Positions 26,063 through 35,673 are shown, counted from the first letter of the stretch. The stretch is DNA of 64,000 bases from Spirochaeta isovalerica (GCF_014207565.1 NZ_JACHGJ010000001.1:62001-126000), one strand, 5' to 3'. Numbers and translations are program-made. The notes: generated from the sequence alone by a model not told the origin.

Positions 26063-27214
26063 CTATGAGAACTTGTTTTCACAGGTTTTGATGAGCCTGA
26101 AAATCTCTTCAATGTTTTTTTCCACAAAAAATCTGGCTTTTTCCGGCTCCATGGCTTCATCCAGAGTAATAGGGTGATTCATTATTGAAAATAGAGCATT
26201 GATACCGTGTTCATGTACAATGCCCGCATTATCAGCTACAGCGCCCGCGATAGCAATTACGGGAATCTTCTTCTCCGCCGCCAATCGGGAAACACCAGTC
26301 GGCGTTTTCCCCATAACTGACTGAAAGTCTATTCTCCCTTCTCCGGTGATAACAAAATCAGCCCCATCCATTTTCGAGGACAGATCTGTCATTGTCAGAA
26401 TGATATCGATTCCAGGCTTCAGTCTCCCTCCCAGAAATGCGGCGAAGCCGCCTCCGAGTCCTCCTGCAGCGCCGGCTCCTGAGAGCTCATTCATAGGGAA
26501 ACCGTATTTTTCTTTAACGACCTCATTGAAATGAACCAGTCCTTTATCCAGTTCCAGTACCATCTGCTCATCGGCCCCTTTCTGCCTGCTGTATACATGA
26601 GCCGCTCCATTTTGTCCGAAAAGGGGATTGTCGACATCGCAGGCTATAAGAAAGTCTGCCTCTTTCAAACCGGGAATGAGACCGCTGTCATCTATGGACT
26701 CTGTGCGAATAAGGTTCTCTCCGCAACCGGACAGCTCTTTGCCCGAAGAGTCGAGAAACTTCATGCCCAGAGCTTCCATCATTCCCATGCCACAATCATT
26801 GGTCGCGCTGCCTCCGATACCTATGAGAAATTCGCGGCATCCTTTTTCCAGAGCATCCTTAATCAGTTCTCCCGTGCCGTATGTACTCGTTTTCATGGGG
26901 TTCCGCTCATCGGCGGTAAGAAGAGGAAGCCCTGATGCGGAAGCCATTTCTAAAACCGCGGTTTTTCCGTCTCCTGTTATGCCGTATAAAGCCGTAATGG
27001 TTTTTCCGAGGGGATCTCTGACATTTACTGTCCTGTACAAACCGCCGGTGCCGTCAACAAGGGCCTGTACGGTTCCTTCTCCTCCATCCGCTACGGGGAC
27101 TTTAATGACTTCACTCTGCGGATAAACAGCGCGGACTCCCGTTTCAACTGCATCAGCCAGCTCCGCTGATGTAAGGCTGCCTTTAAAGGAATCTGCCGCT
27201 ACTACAATTTTCAT
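26063..27214 (-). CDS. Glycerate kinase (GlxK/GarK type)
   Basis: A 383-residue member of the glycerate kinase type 1 family, which phosphorylates D-glycerate to 2-phosphoglycerate. MKIVVAADSFKGSLTS, VPVADGGEGTVQALV, GIGGSATNDCGMGMMEALG, GGLGGGFAAFLGG and FVITGEGRIDFQS are the family's hallmark blocks. GAGGAG precedes the ATG at 27214. It is divergent from a nitrilase-family gene, with no other glycerate or glyoxylate genes nearby, so its pathway role here (glyoxylate, serine or sugar-acid breakdown) is open. Confidence 0.94.
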   Translation of the reverse strand: MKIVVAADSFKGSLTSAELADAVETGVRAVYPQSEVIKVPVADGGEGTVQALVDGTGGLYRTVNVRDPLGKTITALYGITGDGKTAVLEMASASGLPLLTADERNPMKTSTYGTGELIKDALEKGCREFLIGIGGSATNDCGMGMMEALGMKFLDSSGKELSGCGENLIRTESIDDSGLIPGLKEADFLIACDVDNPLFGQNGAAHVYSRQKGADEQMVLELDKGLVHFNEVVKEKYGFPMNELSGAGAAGGLGGGFAAFLGGRLKPGIDIILTMTDLSSKMDGADFVITGEGRIDFQSVMGKTPTGVSRLAAEKKIPVIAIAGAVADNAGIVHEHGINALFSIMNHPITLDEAMEPEKARFFVEKNIEEIFRLIKTCENKFS

Positions 27215-27285
27215 GAATGCTCCTCATCGTCTTAATTTCACAATAATCCTTGACACAACTTCTGCTGCAATTATTATACAAAACT

Positions 27286-28197
27286 ATGAGTATGAAAAAA
27301 ATAGTCCTCTTCCTGTTATTGTTTGTTTTTACCTCTTTTTTGTATACAAAATCTGTGAAAGTCGCTGCTGTGCAACTCCGGATAAGTGAAAAAACGTATG
27401 TTTCTCATGATGTCTTTATCGAAGAAATGGAAAAGAGAATTGTTCAGGCAGTCAATACCTTCCATCCTGATCTTATAGTTTTTCCCGAATATACATCTGT
27501 ATTTCCGGCCGTTACACCTTATCTTTCCTATGCCGGTGGGCGAACTTCTGTTGAAGAGATTTTCACAGCAATAGGAGAAGACTATAGTGACATAGATACA
27601 ATCAGGGATCTCTTTGTTCGCGAATCGCAGAGAATGGAGACCCTTATGGACCGATGGGGGACTCTGGCCGATAAGTACGATGTAACAATTGTGGGCGGAA
27701 GCTATTTTGCATATGATGGGGAAAAACTGACCAACCGGCTTGTGGTATTCGGTCCCGATGGGAACAGAATCTACAGTCAGGATAAATTTTTTCTCACAGA
27801 TTTCGAAACTGATATTCTCGGACTTTCTTCCGGTTCGCCTGAAAAGCCCGAAGGATTGATATTGGAAGATAGAAAAATCGTTTTTACAATCTGTCGCGAC
27901 ACCTTTCTCGATCGATGGGAAACATTATACAACGGGGCGGATTTATGGATAGATATCAAGGCCAACGGAGAAACTTATGGAGAGGAACAGGTCGCGCTCT
28001 TCTCCCGGGCTCTACCGGCCAGGCTTTCGGATACAGAAGTCCCGTACGGAGCTACGGTCTGCCTGACCGGAAGCTTTCTTGAACTGTTCTGGGAAGGTGT
28101 ATCATCATTTATCGGAAAAACGGAAGAAGGAGTGCATACTTTTATGACAACCGGGAGTCCGGGAGAAGAGGAAATTCTCTATTTCGTTCTCGATTAA
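27286..28197 (+). CDS. Exported carbon-nitrogen hydrolase (nitrilase family)
   Basis: A nitrilase-superfamily amidohydrolase with the Glu-Lys-Cys triad: Glu in IVFPEYTSV, Lys in YSQDKFFLTDF and Cys in VFTICRDTFLDRW. Unusually for the family, the N-terminus is a hydrophobic signal or anchor (KIVLFLLLFVFTSFLY), so the catalytic domain should lie outside the cytoplasm. The frame extends to a TTG at 27250; the ATGs at 27286 or 27292 are more natural, though no strong ribosome site precedes either. The substrate is unknown. It lacks the multi-helix membrane part of apolipoprotein N-acyltransferase (Lnt). Confidence 0.83.
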   Translation: MSMKKIVLFLLLFVFTSFLYTKSVKVAAVQLRISEKTYVSHDVFIEEMEKRIVQAVNTFHPDLIVFPEYTSVFPAVTPYLSYAGGRTSVEEIFTAIGEDYSDIDTIRDLFVRESQRMETLMDRWGTLADKYDVTIVGGSYFAYDGEKLTNRLVVFGPDGNRIYSQDKFFLTDFETDILGLSSGSPEKPEGLILEDRKIVFTICRDTFLDRWETLYNGADLWIDIKANGETYGEEQVALFSRALPARLSDTEVPYGATVCLTGSFLELFWEGVSSFIGKTEEGVHTFMTTGSPGEEEILYFVLD

Positions 28198-28244
28198 GAA
28201 GAATTAATTGCTGTTTTCTTCTTTCTTCAGTATTTTCTAAATGT

Positions 28245-28272
28245 TTGATAATCGTCAAAATATGCATATACA
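28245..28272 (+). promoter_or_regulatory. Possible promoter for the Mrp gene
   Basis: TTGATA (28245-28250) and TATACA (28267-28272), 16-base spacer, 35 bases before the ATG. Moderate match in an AT-rich intergenic region. Confidence 0.45.
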
Positions 28273-28306
28273 CGTAGATATAGGTTATTAATTTTAGGAG
28301 ATATAT

Positions 28307-29605
28307 ATGGCAACAAAAGAAGATGTGCTGAAAGCCCTGAGTCAGATAGAAGACCCGGACCTTCATAAAGATATAGTCAGCCTCGGATTTATTAAAGAGC
28401 TCGTTATTGATGGCGGGAAGGTCAGTTTTTCCATTGAACTGACGACTCCCGGCTGCCCGCTTAAAAATATGTTCAAAACAGAAGCGGAAAGACTGGTCGG
28501 AGAACTGAATGACGTGGAAAAAGTTCATGTCGTCATGACGGCGAGACAGAACCGCAATGCCAACGACAGCGATAGTCTTAAACAGGTGAAACATGTCATC
28601 GCCGTCGCTTCAGCAAAAGGGGGAGTCGGCAAATCGACTGTAGCGGCGACTCTGGCCAGCGAGTTCGCCTCCAGGGGATTCAAAGTCGGTCTGCTGGATA
28701 CTGACCTTTTCGGACCTTCTCTTCCTACGCTTTTTAACATTCACGAATCGCAGATTATGCAGAGAAACAACATGCTCATCCCTATGGATTACAAAGGCAT
28801 GAAATTCATGTCCTTCGGTTTCCTGCTGGGCGACTCTCCCGCCATAATGAGAGGCCCTATGGTTTCCGGTTACATTCAGCAGCTTCTGACAACCGTCGAA
28901 TGGGGAGAGCTTGACTATCTTTTCATCGATATGCCTCCGGGAACCGGTGATATCCAGCTGACAATCTCCCAGACGATCAAACTCGACGGAGCGGTTATGG
29001 TTACCACCCGTTCTTCTCTCTCTCTGGTCGATGTGGCCCGGGGTATCCTCATGTTCGAAAAGGTTCAGATACCCATACTGGGAGTCGTGGAAAACATGGC
29101 TTATTTCGTCTGTGACAACTGCGATAAAGAACATTATATATTCGGGGAGAAGAGAAGCGATCTGTCGGAACGTTTCGGTGTTGAAACCATAGCCCATATA
29201 CCCATTGATTCCGGGCGGGCCAAACCTTTTGACAACTATGAAACAAACGATATCAACAAAGGTCTCGGTGATTCTCTTATCCGCCAGGTCGGAAAAATGT
29301 CATCTTCTGTAGAGAAAGCTCCGGAAGTTAAGCTCTTTCCCGACAGAGTATCAATTACCTGGGAAGGAGAAGCCCCCATTGAAATCGGCAATCACCTCTT
29401 AAGAGACAGTTGCCAGTGTGCCCTCTGCGTGGATGAATATTCCGGAGAGAAGACTCTTAAGACAGAAGATATTCCGGAGGATATTCACGCTCTCGAATCC
29501 GTTCCTCTGGGTAATTATGCCGTTTCCATTCAGTGGAGCGATGGCCATACATCCAGCATTTATCCTTATAAAGTACTGAAATCCCTTAAAAGACTGAACG
29601 CCTGA
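28307..29605 (+). CDS. Mrp/ApbC family Fe-S carrier ATPase with C-terminal DUF971
   Basis: Three parts: an N-terminal DUF59/MIP18-like domain (residues 1-80), a P-loop ATPase of the Mrp/NBP35 type (about 98-340, deviant Walker A ASAKGGVGKST, CxxC at CDNC), and a C-terminal DUF971 domain (about 345-432, ITWEGEAPIEIGNHLLRDSC, YAVSIQWSDGHTSSIYPYKV). Mrp proteins hold and transfer Fe-S clusters to apo-proteins. DUF971 resembles the N-terminal domain of gamma-butyrobetaine hydroxylase and contributes a C-x2-C cluster (CQCALC). AGGAG precedes the ATG. It is a single-gene unit ending in a terminator. Confidence 0.92.
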   Translation: MATKEDVLKALSQIEDPDLHKDIVSLGFIKELVIDGGKVSFSIELTTPGCPLKNMFKTEAERLVGELNDVEKVHVVMTARQNRNANDSDSLKQVKHVIAVASAKGGVGKSTVAATLASEFASRGFKVGLLDTDLFGPSLPTLFNIHESQIMQRNNMLIPMDYKGMKFMSFGFLLGDSPAIMRGPMVSGYIQQLLTTVEWGELDYLFIDMPPGTGDIQLTISQTIKLDGAVMVTTRSSLSLVDVARGILMFEKVQIPILGVVENMAYFVCDNCDKEHYIFGEKRSDLSERFGVETIAHIPIDSGRAKPFDNYETNDINKGLGDSLIRQVGKMSSSVEKAPEVKLFPDRVSITWEGEAPIEIGNHLLRDSCQCALCVDEYSGEKTLKTEDIPEDIHALESVPLGNYAVSIQWSDGHTSSIYPYKVLKSLKRLNA

Positions 29606-29646
29606 CGTTTTTTTGATCGTTTCCCTCTGGTGGAAATCCCTTTGAG

Positions 29647-29670
29647 CGCTCCTTCGGGAGCGTTTTTTTT
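29647..29670 (+). terminator. Rho-independent terminator after the Mrp gene
   Basis: CGCTCC (29647-29652), a TTCG tetraloop and GGAGCG (29657-29662), followed by eight T residues to 29670. Confidence 0.9.
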
Positions 29671-29812
29671 ATATAGGTGGGAAACGAGTGCAAACAGGAA
29701 GAAATATTAAAGCTTTATGCAAAAAACATTATTACTACGATAGTCGTGAAAAAATAACACAAATCAAAAAACAGCGGTTAAAATGGAAAAAAGCAAAAAA
29801 TGGAGCTGTTAA

Positions 29813-31504
29813 ATGATTATTAAAAAACTTATTGAAGAACTGATCGAAACCCATCCCAAAGTTCAGAACAACATGTCCAGAGAGCTTCTTATTCATAACG
29901 CTGTGGAATACGGCAAAGCGCTTGTGACCAGTTGCGGTGCATTGGCCACCTGGACTCCGGCCCGTTCGACCGGGAGAAGTCCCAAAGATACGCTGATTGT
30001 AAAAAGGCCTGAAACGAGAGATTCCATTGACTGGACTTCTGATTACAATAATTCCGTTGAACCGGAAACCTTTGATATGATCATTGAAGATGCAGTTGCC
30101 ATTTTAAAGGGGAAAAGATCCCTTTACATAACCGACCGGGTTATCGGAGCGGATACTTCCTACGCTCTTCCGGTGCGGACTATCACAAATAAGGCACTTA
30201 CTGCCGTTTTCAGCGACAATATGTTCCGTCCCGTTCCGGAAGATATGGAAAAAAGCGTTTTCGCCGATAAGCCGTTTACTCTGATAGTCGTCCCCTACGA
30301 TTTTCTCGATTCGGAAAAATATAACGGAAGACTGCGCAGACTCCCCTGCGGCAGAACATCCGATATGGTTATTGCGACAGATTTTGACCGGAGGGTGGGA
30401 GTCGTCGTTGGTTCAGCCTATATGGGCAGCGTTAAAAAGCTGATGTTTACTGCCATGAATTATTATCTTCCCCTGGAAGGAATTCTGCCGCTCCACAGTA
30501 GTGCGAATGAAGATCTCGAAGGAAGAAGCGCGCTGATTCTCGGTCTTTCCGGAACAGGAAAAACAACTCTTTCCTCCGATCCTGCCAGAGCTCTAATCGG
30601 CGATGACGAACATGGCTGGAGTGAAAAGGGAATCGCAAATTTTGAAAACGGCTGTTACGCGAAACTTAATAATCTGAAAGAGGATAAAGAACCGGAAATC
30701 TACCACGCCATTTTCCATAAAGAGGACTATATGGAGCATGGTGCTATTATCGAAAACGCCATGATGTATCCCGACGGAGTTATCGATCTGACTGATGAAA
30801 GGCTGACTCCCAATTCAAGAGCCTCCTATCCGCAGCGGTACCTGAGTAATGTGAAAATGTCCGGTCTGTCGGAGGGGCATCCCGGAACAATTCTCTTTCT
30901 TGTCGCCGATGCCAACGGCGTTATCCCGCCTGTAGCCAAATTAAATACGGAACAGGCTAAACTCTGGTTTCTAATGGGCTATACCAGTAAACTGGCCGGA
31001 ACCGAAACGGGCATAGTGAAGCCTGTCACGACATTTTCCCGATTTTTCGGAGAACCCTTCATGCCGAGGATGCCAATGATGTACAGCAATCTGCTGGGTG
31101 AGAAAATCGAAAAGCATAAAACCAATGTTTTCCTGATAAACACAGGATGGAGCGGAGGCCCCTTTGGTATAGGCAGGAGAATCGGCATTGCCGTTACCCG
31201 GAGAATCGTTCATGCGGCCATCAGCGGAGAACTGGATAATGTCGATTATGAGTATGATGAACTCTTCCATGTTAATATTCCGATAGAGTGCCCCGGTGTG
31301 GATCCGGCCATCCTGAAACCCTACAATACCTGGATTGACAAGACCGAATTCAATTACAGGGCGGAAAACCTGGCAGAGGAATTTTCAGACCATTTCAACA
31401 AAGCCTATGGCCATATGAATATTGACACGAATATAAAAGCCATGTGCCCTGGAAAATATATGGATCCAGAAACGGGCACTTTCATGAACTACAGAAGGAA
31501 ATAG
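29813..31504 (+). CDS. pckA: Phosphoenolpyruvate carboxykinase (ATP)
   Basis: A 563-residue ATP-type PEPCK converting oxaloacetate and ATP to PEP, or the reverse in fermenters. The kinase-1a P-loop GLSGTGKTTLSSDP and kinase-2 GDDEHGWS, the metal-binding LPLHSSANED region and the NTGWSGGPFG segment are all present. In anaerobic spirochaetes it may run toward oxaloacetate. GGAG precedes the ATG at 29813. No terminator is visible between it and the SRAP gene 58 bases downstream, so read-through is possible. Confidence 0.96.
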   Translation: MIIKKLIEELIETHPKVQNNMSRELLIHNAVEYGKALVTSCGALATWTPARSTGRSPKDTLIVKRPETRDSIDWTSDYNNSVEPETFDMIIEDAVAILKGKRSLYITDRVIGADTSYALPVRTITNKALTAVFSDNMFRPVPEDMEKSVFADKPFTLIVVPYDFLDSEKYNGRLRRLPCGRTSDMVIATDFDRRVGVVVGSAYMGSVKKLMFTAMNYYLPLEGILPLHSSANEDLEGRSALILGLSGTGKTTLSSDPARALIGDDEHGWSEKGIANFENGCYAKLNNLKEDKEPEIYHAIFHKEDYMEHGAIIENAMMYPDGVIDLTDERLTPNSRASYPQRYLSNVKMSGLSEGHPGTILFLVADANGVIPPVAKLNTEQAKLWFLMGYTSKLAGTETGIVKPVTTFSRFFGEPFMPRMPMMYSNLLGEKIEKHKTNVFLINTGWSGGPFGIGRRIGIAVTRRIVHAAISGELDNVDYEYDELFHVNIPIECPGVDPAILKPYNTWIDKTEFNYRAENLAEEFSDHFNKAYGHMNIDTNIKAMCPGKYMDPETGTFMNYRRK

Positions 31505-31519
31505 CATTTTTCTTTGTTT

Positions 31520-31558
31520 CCCTCCCTTGTGACTTGAATTAGAATTAATAAGGGAGGG
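31520..31558 (+). promoter_or_regulatory. Inverted repeat sequestering the SRAP gene ribosome site
   Basis: CCCTCCCTT (31520-31528) and AAGGGAGGG (31550-31558) are perfectly complementary over 9 bases with a 21-base AT-rich loop. The right arm is the Shine-Dalgarno of the gene starting at 31563. There is no following T-run, so it is not an intrinsic terminator. Confidence 0.65.
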
Positions 31559-31562
31559 CGAT

Positions 31563-32285
31563 ATGTGTTTTAATGCTTCACTGGTTCAGACAGCCGAAAT
31601 CATGGCTGTTGAGTTTAATGCTTATATAGACGATTCGCTTATCGAGCCTGTATATTTTGAATCGGCATTTTCTCTTCCCGAATGGCCGGTCCTCAAGGAT
31701 GCATCTCCCGATCGATTTGCTCCTTTGACCTGGGGATTAATACCTTCATGGATAAAAAACTACGAAGCTGCTACGGATATCCGCTTTAAGACCCTCAATG
31801 CGCGATTGGAAACGCTTCATGAGAAATCGAGTTTCCGCCAGGCTTCGGATAACAGCCGCTGCGCTGTACCGATTGACGGATGGTTTGAATGGAAAGAAGT
31901 CCGGGGAAAGAAATATCCCTATTTCATTCACCGGGAAGATGGAAAACCTTTCCTTCTCGCCGGATTATGGTCCCGCTGGGTAAATGAAGAAAGCAATAAG
32001 TCCTTTGAGACCTTTTCGGTGGTCACAACGGCCGCTCTTGGTATCTGTGCTCAGATCCACAATACAAAGGAACGAATGCCTTTCATCCTGTCAAAGGAAG
32101 GGAAAGACCTGTGGCTTGACAGAAATCTCTCCTTCTCCGATCTTAAAGAAAATATTATACCTCAGTGGAAAGATCTCTCCGCCTATCCGGTTTCGCATAA
32201 AGTCTCTTCATCAAAAGAGAACAGAAATGTACCGGAAATCCGCGACAGAATCGATGGACCTGCTGAACAGATGGAGTTTTTTTGA
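31563..32285 (+). CDS. SOS response-associated peptidase (SRAP, YedK/HMCES)
   Basis: A 240-residue SRAP protein. Met1 would be removed to expose Cys2 (MCFNASLV), the residue that forms a covalent link to abasic sites in single-stranded DNA. The other active-site parts are present: FKTLNARLETL (Asn), GWFEWKE (Glu) and HNTKERMPFI (His). It shields abasic sites in single-stranded DNA. Its ribosome site lies in a perfect hairpin (31520-31558), suggesting RNA-level control. Its TGA overlaps the TTG start of the next gene. Confidence 0.94.
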   Translation: MCFNASLVQTAEIMAVEFNAYIDDSLIEPVYFESAFSLPEWPVLKDASPDRFAPLTWGLIPSWIKNYEAATDIRFKTLNARLETLHEKSSFRQASDNSRCAVPIDGWFEWKEVRGKKYPYFIHREDGKPFLLAGLWSRWVNEESNKSFETFSVVTTAALGICAQIHNTKERMPFILSKEGKDLWLDRNLSFSDLKENIIPQWKDLSAYPVSHKVSSSKENRNVPEIRDRIDGPAEQMEFF

Positions 32286-32974
32286 AATATACAACCCTGC
32301 TTATAGACGCCGATGATACATTATTCGATTTTGACAAGGCGGAGGAAACATCACTTGACCGATTCTATAAACGTATGGATTTGAAATGTCCCTATAATGA
32401 ATTCCGTGAAGTTTACAACCGTGAAAATCATCTTTTATGGAAAGCATTCGAAAGGGGGAAAGCTACAGCTGAAAAAGTCAAAGTCCAGCGCTTTGTCAAT
32501 ACGATGAAAGCTCTGGAATTATATGAAGACAACGGTGTTGAACTGAGTCGTATTTATATGGAAGAGTTGTCTCGATGCCGGTTTCTTCTCCCGGGAGCGG
32601 ATGATTTTTGCGAAAAACTTTCTTCGCACTATAATCTTTATGTGATTACAAACGGTCTCTGGGATGTCCAGCGATCGAGGGTCGGCGATTCGGAAATATA
32701 CAGAAGATTTTTTAAAGGGCTGATTGTTTCGGAAAAAGTCGGATCCGCCAAGCCCGATAAGGGTATTTTTGACGAAGCCAGAAAAACCGCCGGAAACCCT
32801 CTTCTCGAAGAAATGCTGATTATCGGCGACAGCCTGACTTCTGATATCAGGGGAGGGGATCTTTACGGAATTGACTCCTGCTGGTTCAATCCCGGTGGAA
32901 AAGAGCTCGTCGGACCGTCCACGCCCACATATGAAGTCGCCGATTATGAAAGTTTGCTGAAAATCCTCCTATAA
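32282..32974 (+). CDS. YjjG-family HAD nucleotidase
   Basis: A HAD-superfamily phosphatase, 230 residues: motif I LLIDADDTLFDFD, motif II VITNG, motif III Lys in SAKPDKGIF, motif IV IIGDSLTSDIRGG. The cap sequence and LWDVQRSR spacing resemble YjjG (noncanonical pyrimidine nucleotidase). The start is TTG at 32282, overlapping the SRAP stop as TTGA, so the two genes are translationally coupled. Pairing a DNA-lesion protein with a nucleotide-sanitising phosphatase is sensible. It is convergent with the aspartate kinase gene (6-base overlap of ends). Confidence 0.88.
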   Translation: MKYTTLLIDADDTLFDFDKAEETSLDRFYKRMDLKCPYNEFREVYNRENHLLWKAFERGKATAEKVKVQRFVNTMKALELYEDNGVELSRIYMEELSRCRFLLPGADDFCEKLSSHYNLYVITNGLWDVQRSRVGDSEIYRRFFKGLIVSEKVGSAKPDKGIFDEARKTAGNPLLEEMLIIGDSLTSDIRGGDLYGIDSCWFNPGGKELVGPSTPTYEVADYESLLKILL

Positions 32975-34339
32975 ACCTTCGAAAAATGTTCGATGAATAA
33001 CCCGGACAGCCTCTTCCCGGTCGTTTCTGTCTACAACGCAGTAAGCCGCGGAATCCGATGCTCCGATTGAAACGATTTTTAAGTCGATGCCCTGCTCGGC
33101 GACGGCTCCGATCATGCGATAAGCCAGTCCCTGTGAATGTATGAGGCCGTCGCCTACCAGAGCGATTATGGAAAGATTGTCATAGGGAACCACAGCCGTA
33201 ATTGTATGAACTCTATTCTCTTTCAGTAATGAGACAGCTCTGTCGAGATCCGGCGATTCCAAATAAATGTTGATAGCCGTTTGAGAGGTTACCACAGATT
33301 TGATGTTGATAAAATTTCTGTCGAACAGGGTTGTCACTCTCGCAAGAATTCCCTCTTTGATGCCGACGCCGGCACCTTCCAGTTTCAGAACGGCGAAAGC
33401 ATCGCTGTAGGTAACGCTTTTTAAAGTTGAACCTATTGTCTCATCGGGACCTATGATCGAAAGCGGGTCAATGATACCTGCTCTGTTGATATTAAAAACT
33501 CTTACGGGAATACCCTGGTCCAGGAGCGGCTCCACAGTCCTCGGATGAAGAATCTTCGCTCCGAAATACGAGAGTTCCGCAGCTTCGTTGTAAGAAAGAT
33601 TTTTCACACGGACCGCTCCGGGAATAAGGCCGGGGTCAGCGGACATATAGCCGTTGACATCTTTCCAGACATCGAGATATTCGGCGTCGATACAGCTGGC
33701 GATTGCTGCTGCTGAATAATCGCTCCCACCGCGGCCGAGCAGGGTGATTTTCCTATCTGGAGACACTCCGTAAAAACCCGGTACGATATAAATAGTGTCA
33801 TTGTTCAAAGCCTGACTTACGCTATTTCTGGAGCGTTCGAAATCAATTGAGGCGTTTCTGAAGGCTCCGTCGGTTACAAGGCCGATTTCTTCAGGCTGGG
33901 CTTCGACAGCTTCTATTCCGTGGCTTTTGAGAATCAGAGATAATAAAAGGGAACTGAGCTTTTCGCCGTAACTGAGCACCCTGTCTTCAACAAAGTCGGG
34001 GATTTCTCCAATGTAATGAATTCCAAGGAGATATTTTTCCAGTTCTTCCAGACGTTCCTTTACCAGATTGTAGGCTTCTTCCTGGAGTCCGGGATCGGAA
34101 ATATTCTCTTCCAGGGTTTCCTTCTTCAGCTTTTTGAGAAAGGTTATTATTTCTCCTACATGGCTCTCATCCCTTCGGGCTGTCTCAAGGCCTTCCGTCA
34201 GATAATTGGTAATACCGTAGAATGCCGATACGACAATGACGAGAGGCCTATTGTATCCTTCTATGGTTTTTATGATTTTAGTTATGTCTTCTTTGCTTTT
34301 GAGGTTTGAACCACCGAATTTAACTACAATTTTTTTCAT
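32969..34339 (-). CDS. Aspartate kinase
   Basis: A 456-residue monofunctional aspartokinase, the first step to lysine, threonine and methionine. VVKFGGSNLKS is the kinase N-terminus, GRGGSDYSAAAIAS the catalytic nucleotide loop, and residues about 305-456 contain two ACT domains that would confer amino-acid feedback. The frame continues to 34384, but GGGAGAG just before the ATG at 34339 (MKKIVVKFGGSN) marks the start. No homoserine dehydrogenase domain or neighbouring lysine or threonine gene is present. lysC or a thrA-like paralogue cannot be told apart. Confidence 0.94.
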   Translation of the reverse strand: MKKIVVKFGGSNLKSKEDITKIIKTIEGYNRPLVIVVSAFYGITNYLTEGLETARRDESHVGEIITFLKKLKKETLEENISDPGLQEEAYNLVKERLEELEKYLLGIHYIGEIPDFVEDRVLSYGEKLSSLLLSLILKSHGIEAVEAQPEEIGLVTDGAFRNASIDFERSRNSVSQALNNDTIYIVPGFYGVSPDRKITLLGRGGSDYSAAAIASCIDAEYLDVWKDVNGYMSADPGLIPGAVRVKNLSYNEAAELSYFGAKILHPRTVEPLLDQGIPVRVFNINRAGIIDPLSIIGPDETIGSTLKSVTYSDAFAVLKLEGAGVGIKEGILARVTTLFDRNFINIKSVVTSQTAINIYLESPDLDRAVSLLKENRVHTITAVVPYDNLSIIALVGDGLIHSQGLAYRMIGAVAEQGIDLKIVSIGASDSAAYCVVDRNDREEAVRVIHRTFFEGL

Positions 34340-34545
34340 TTCTCTCTCCCGAAGGCAAATGCAATATGTGAATAATACTGGCAAAATAAAACGAAAAACA
34401 TAAAATAATTCACAACATTTACTTTTTCAGTTGTTTAGCTTGGTAAATATTATGAAAAAGATTACGAAAAAGCTTGCCAATCCCATAAAGTAAGTTATCA
34501 TAAGTTATTAGAAATTGTAACGGTTTCAGGAGAGTTAAAAAAAGA

Positions 34546-35673
34546 TTGAAAAAAGTGAAGGCATTCAGTGCGGGAACGATTATCCTGCTGCTGTTTATGG
34601 TCGGAACTGTGGTTCTGTACGGTAACGTTATGGGGTTGGCCAATTTCTTTTCAACAATAATGGCTACAGCCCATGATCTTTTGATCAATACGGTTCTGTT
34701 TATTCTGGCCATTACTGTCCTGGCAGGGGCTCTCGGGAGTTTTATGTCGGAATTTGGAATTCTGGCTCTGCTGAACAGAATCCTGGCTCCGGGAGTCAAG
34801 CTTTTATGGCGTCTTCCCGGTTGTTCGGCTCTTGGAGCCATAAGCACTTATGTTTCTGACAATCCGGCTATAATTGCTCTTTCGAAAGATAAGAGTTTTA
34901 TTGACTATTTCGAGGATTATCAGAAACCGGCTCTGGCTAACTTCGGGACTTCCTTCGGAATGGGGTTGGTCGTAACGGCTTTTATGATGTCTCTCGGTTT
35001 TTTCAAAGAGGCTATGATAGGGAATCTTGGCGCCGTGTTCGGTTCCATTGTTTCCACAAGAATCATGCTCCGCTTCACAAGAAAGGAGTTCGGCGTAGAG
35101 AAGGGAAAAACTGCACTGGCTGAAGATCCGGAAGCCTATAGATACAGGACAATCCGTGAAGGTAATCTCTTTCAGAGAGTTCTGGACGCGCTGCTGGAAG
35201 GCGGCAAAGGTGGTCTGGAGATCGGAGCGCAAATCGTTCCGGGTGTCCTTATCATCTGTACGCTGGTTCTTATGATGACTTTCGGTGCCGGAACGGCCGG
35301 ATATGACGGCAGCGCTTATCAGGGGATTCCGATTCTTCCCAAAGTCGGGGAGTTTCTATCCTGGCCTCTGAAAGTTTTATTCGGATTTTCCTCTCCCAAT
35401 GCCATAGCCTTTCCCATAACGGCTCTGGGAGCTGTCGGGGCTGCGCTCGCACTGATACCGAATTTCATCAGTGAAGGACTGATAACCGGAAACGATATTG
35501 CTGTCTTTACAGCCATCGGGATGACATGGTCCGGTTATCTGTCGACTCATATAGCGATGATGGATTCTCTGGGATTCAGACATCTGACGACAAAAGCGAT
35601 TCTGTCCCATACCATCGGAGGGATCGCGGCGGGCGTTTTCGCCCACTATGCATTTATGATATTTCTCGGATAG
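34546..35673 (+). CDS. Nucleoside-recognition-like (Gate) membrane protein
   Basis: A 375-residue integral membrane protein with about 8-10 helices. GALGSFMSEFGILALLNRIL and ISTYVSDNPAIIALSKD resemble the nucleoside recognition (Gate) domain. It may belong to the uncharacterised CD0519/CD1768 membrane family, but I am not sure. The TTG at 34546 follows CAGGAG at 34527-34532 at a long spacing. It is divergent from aspartate kinase and followed by a terminator, so it is monocistronic. The substrate is unknown. Confidence 0.75.
   Translation: MKKVKAFSAGTIILLLFMVGTVVLYGNVMGLANFFSTIMATAHDLLINTVLFILAITVLAGALGSFMSEFGILALLNRILAPGVKLLWRLPGCSALGAISTYVSDNPAIIALSKDKSFIDYFEDYQKPALANFGTSFGMGLVVTAFMMSLGFFKEAMIGNLGAVFGSIVSTRIMLRFTRKEFGVEKGKTALAEDPEAYRYRTIREGNLFQRVLDALLEGGKGGLEIGAQIVPGVLIICTLVLMMTFGAGTAGYDGSAYQGIPILPKVGEFLSWPLKVLFGFSSPNAIAFPITALGAVGAALALIPNFISEGLITGNDIAVFTAIGMTWSGYLSTHIAMMDSLGFRHLTTKAILSHTIGGIAAGVFAHYAFMIFLG

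Noticed and set aside
34337-34545. Lysine riboswitch upstream of aspartate kinase
   Set aside because: The divergent region is AT-rich and too short for the five-helix lysine aptamer, and no conserved motif was seen.
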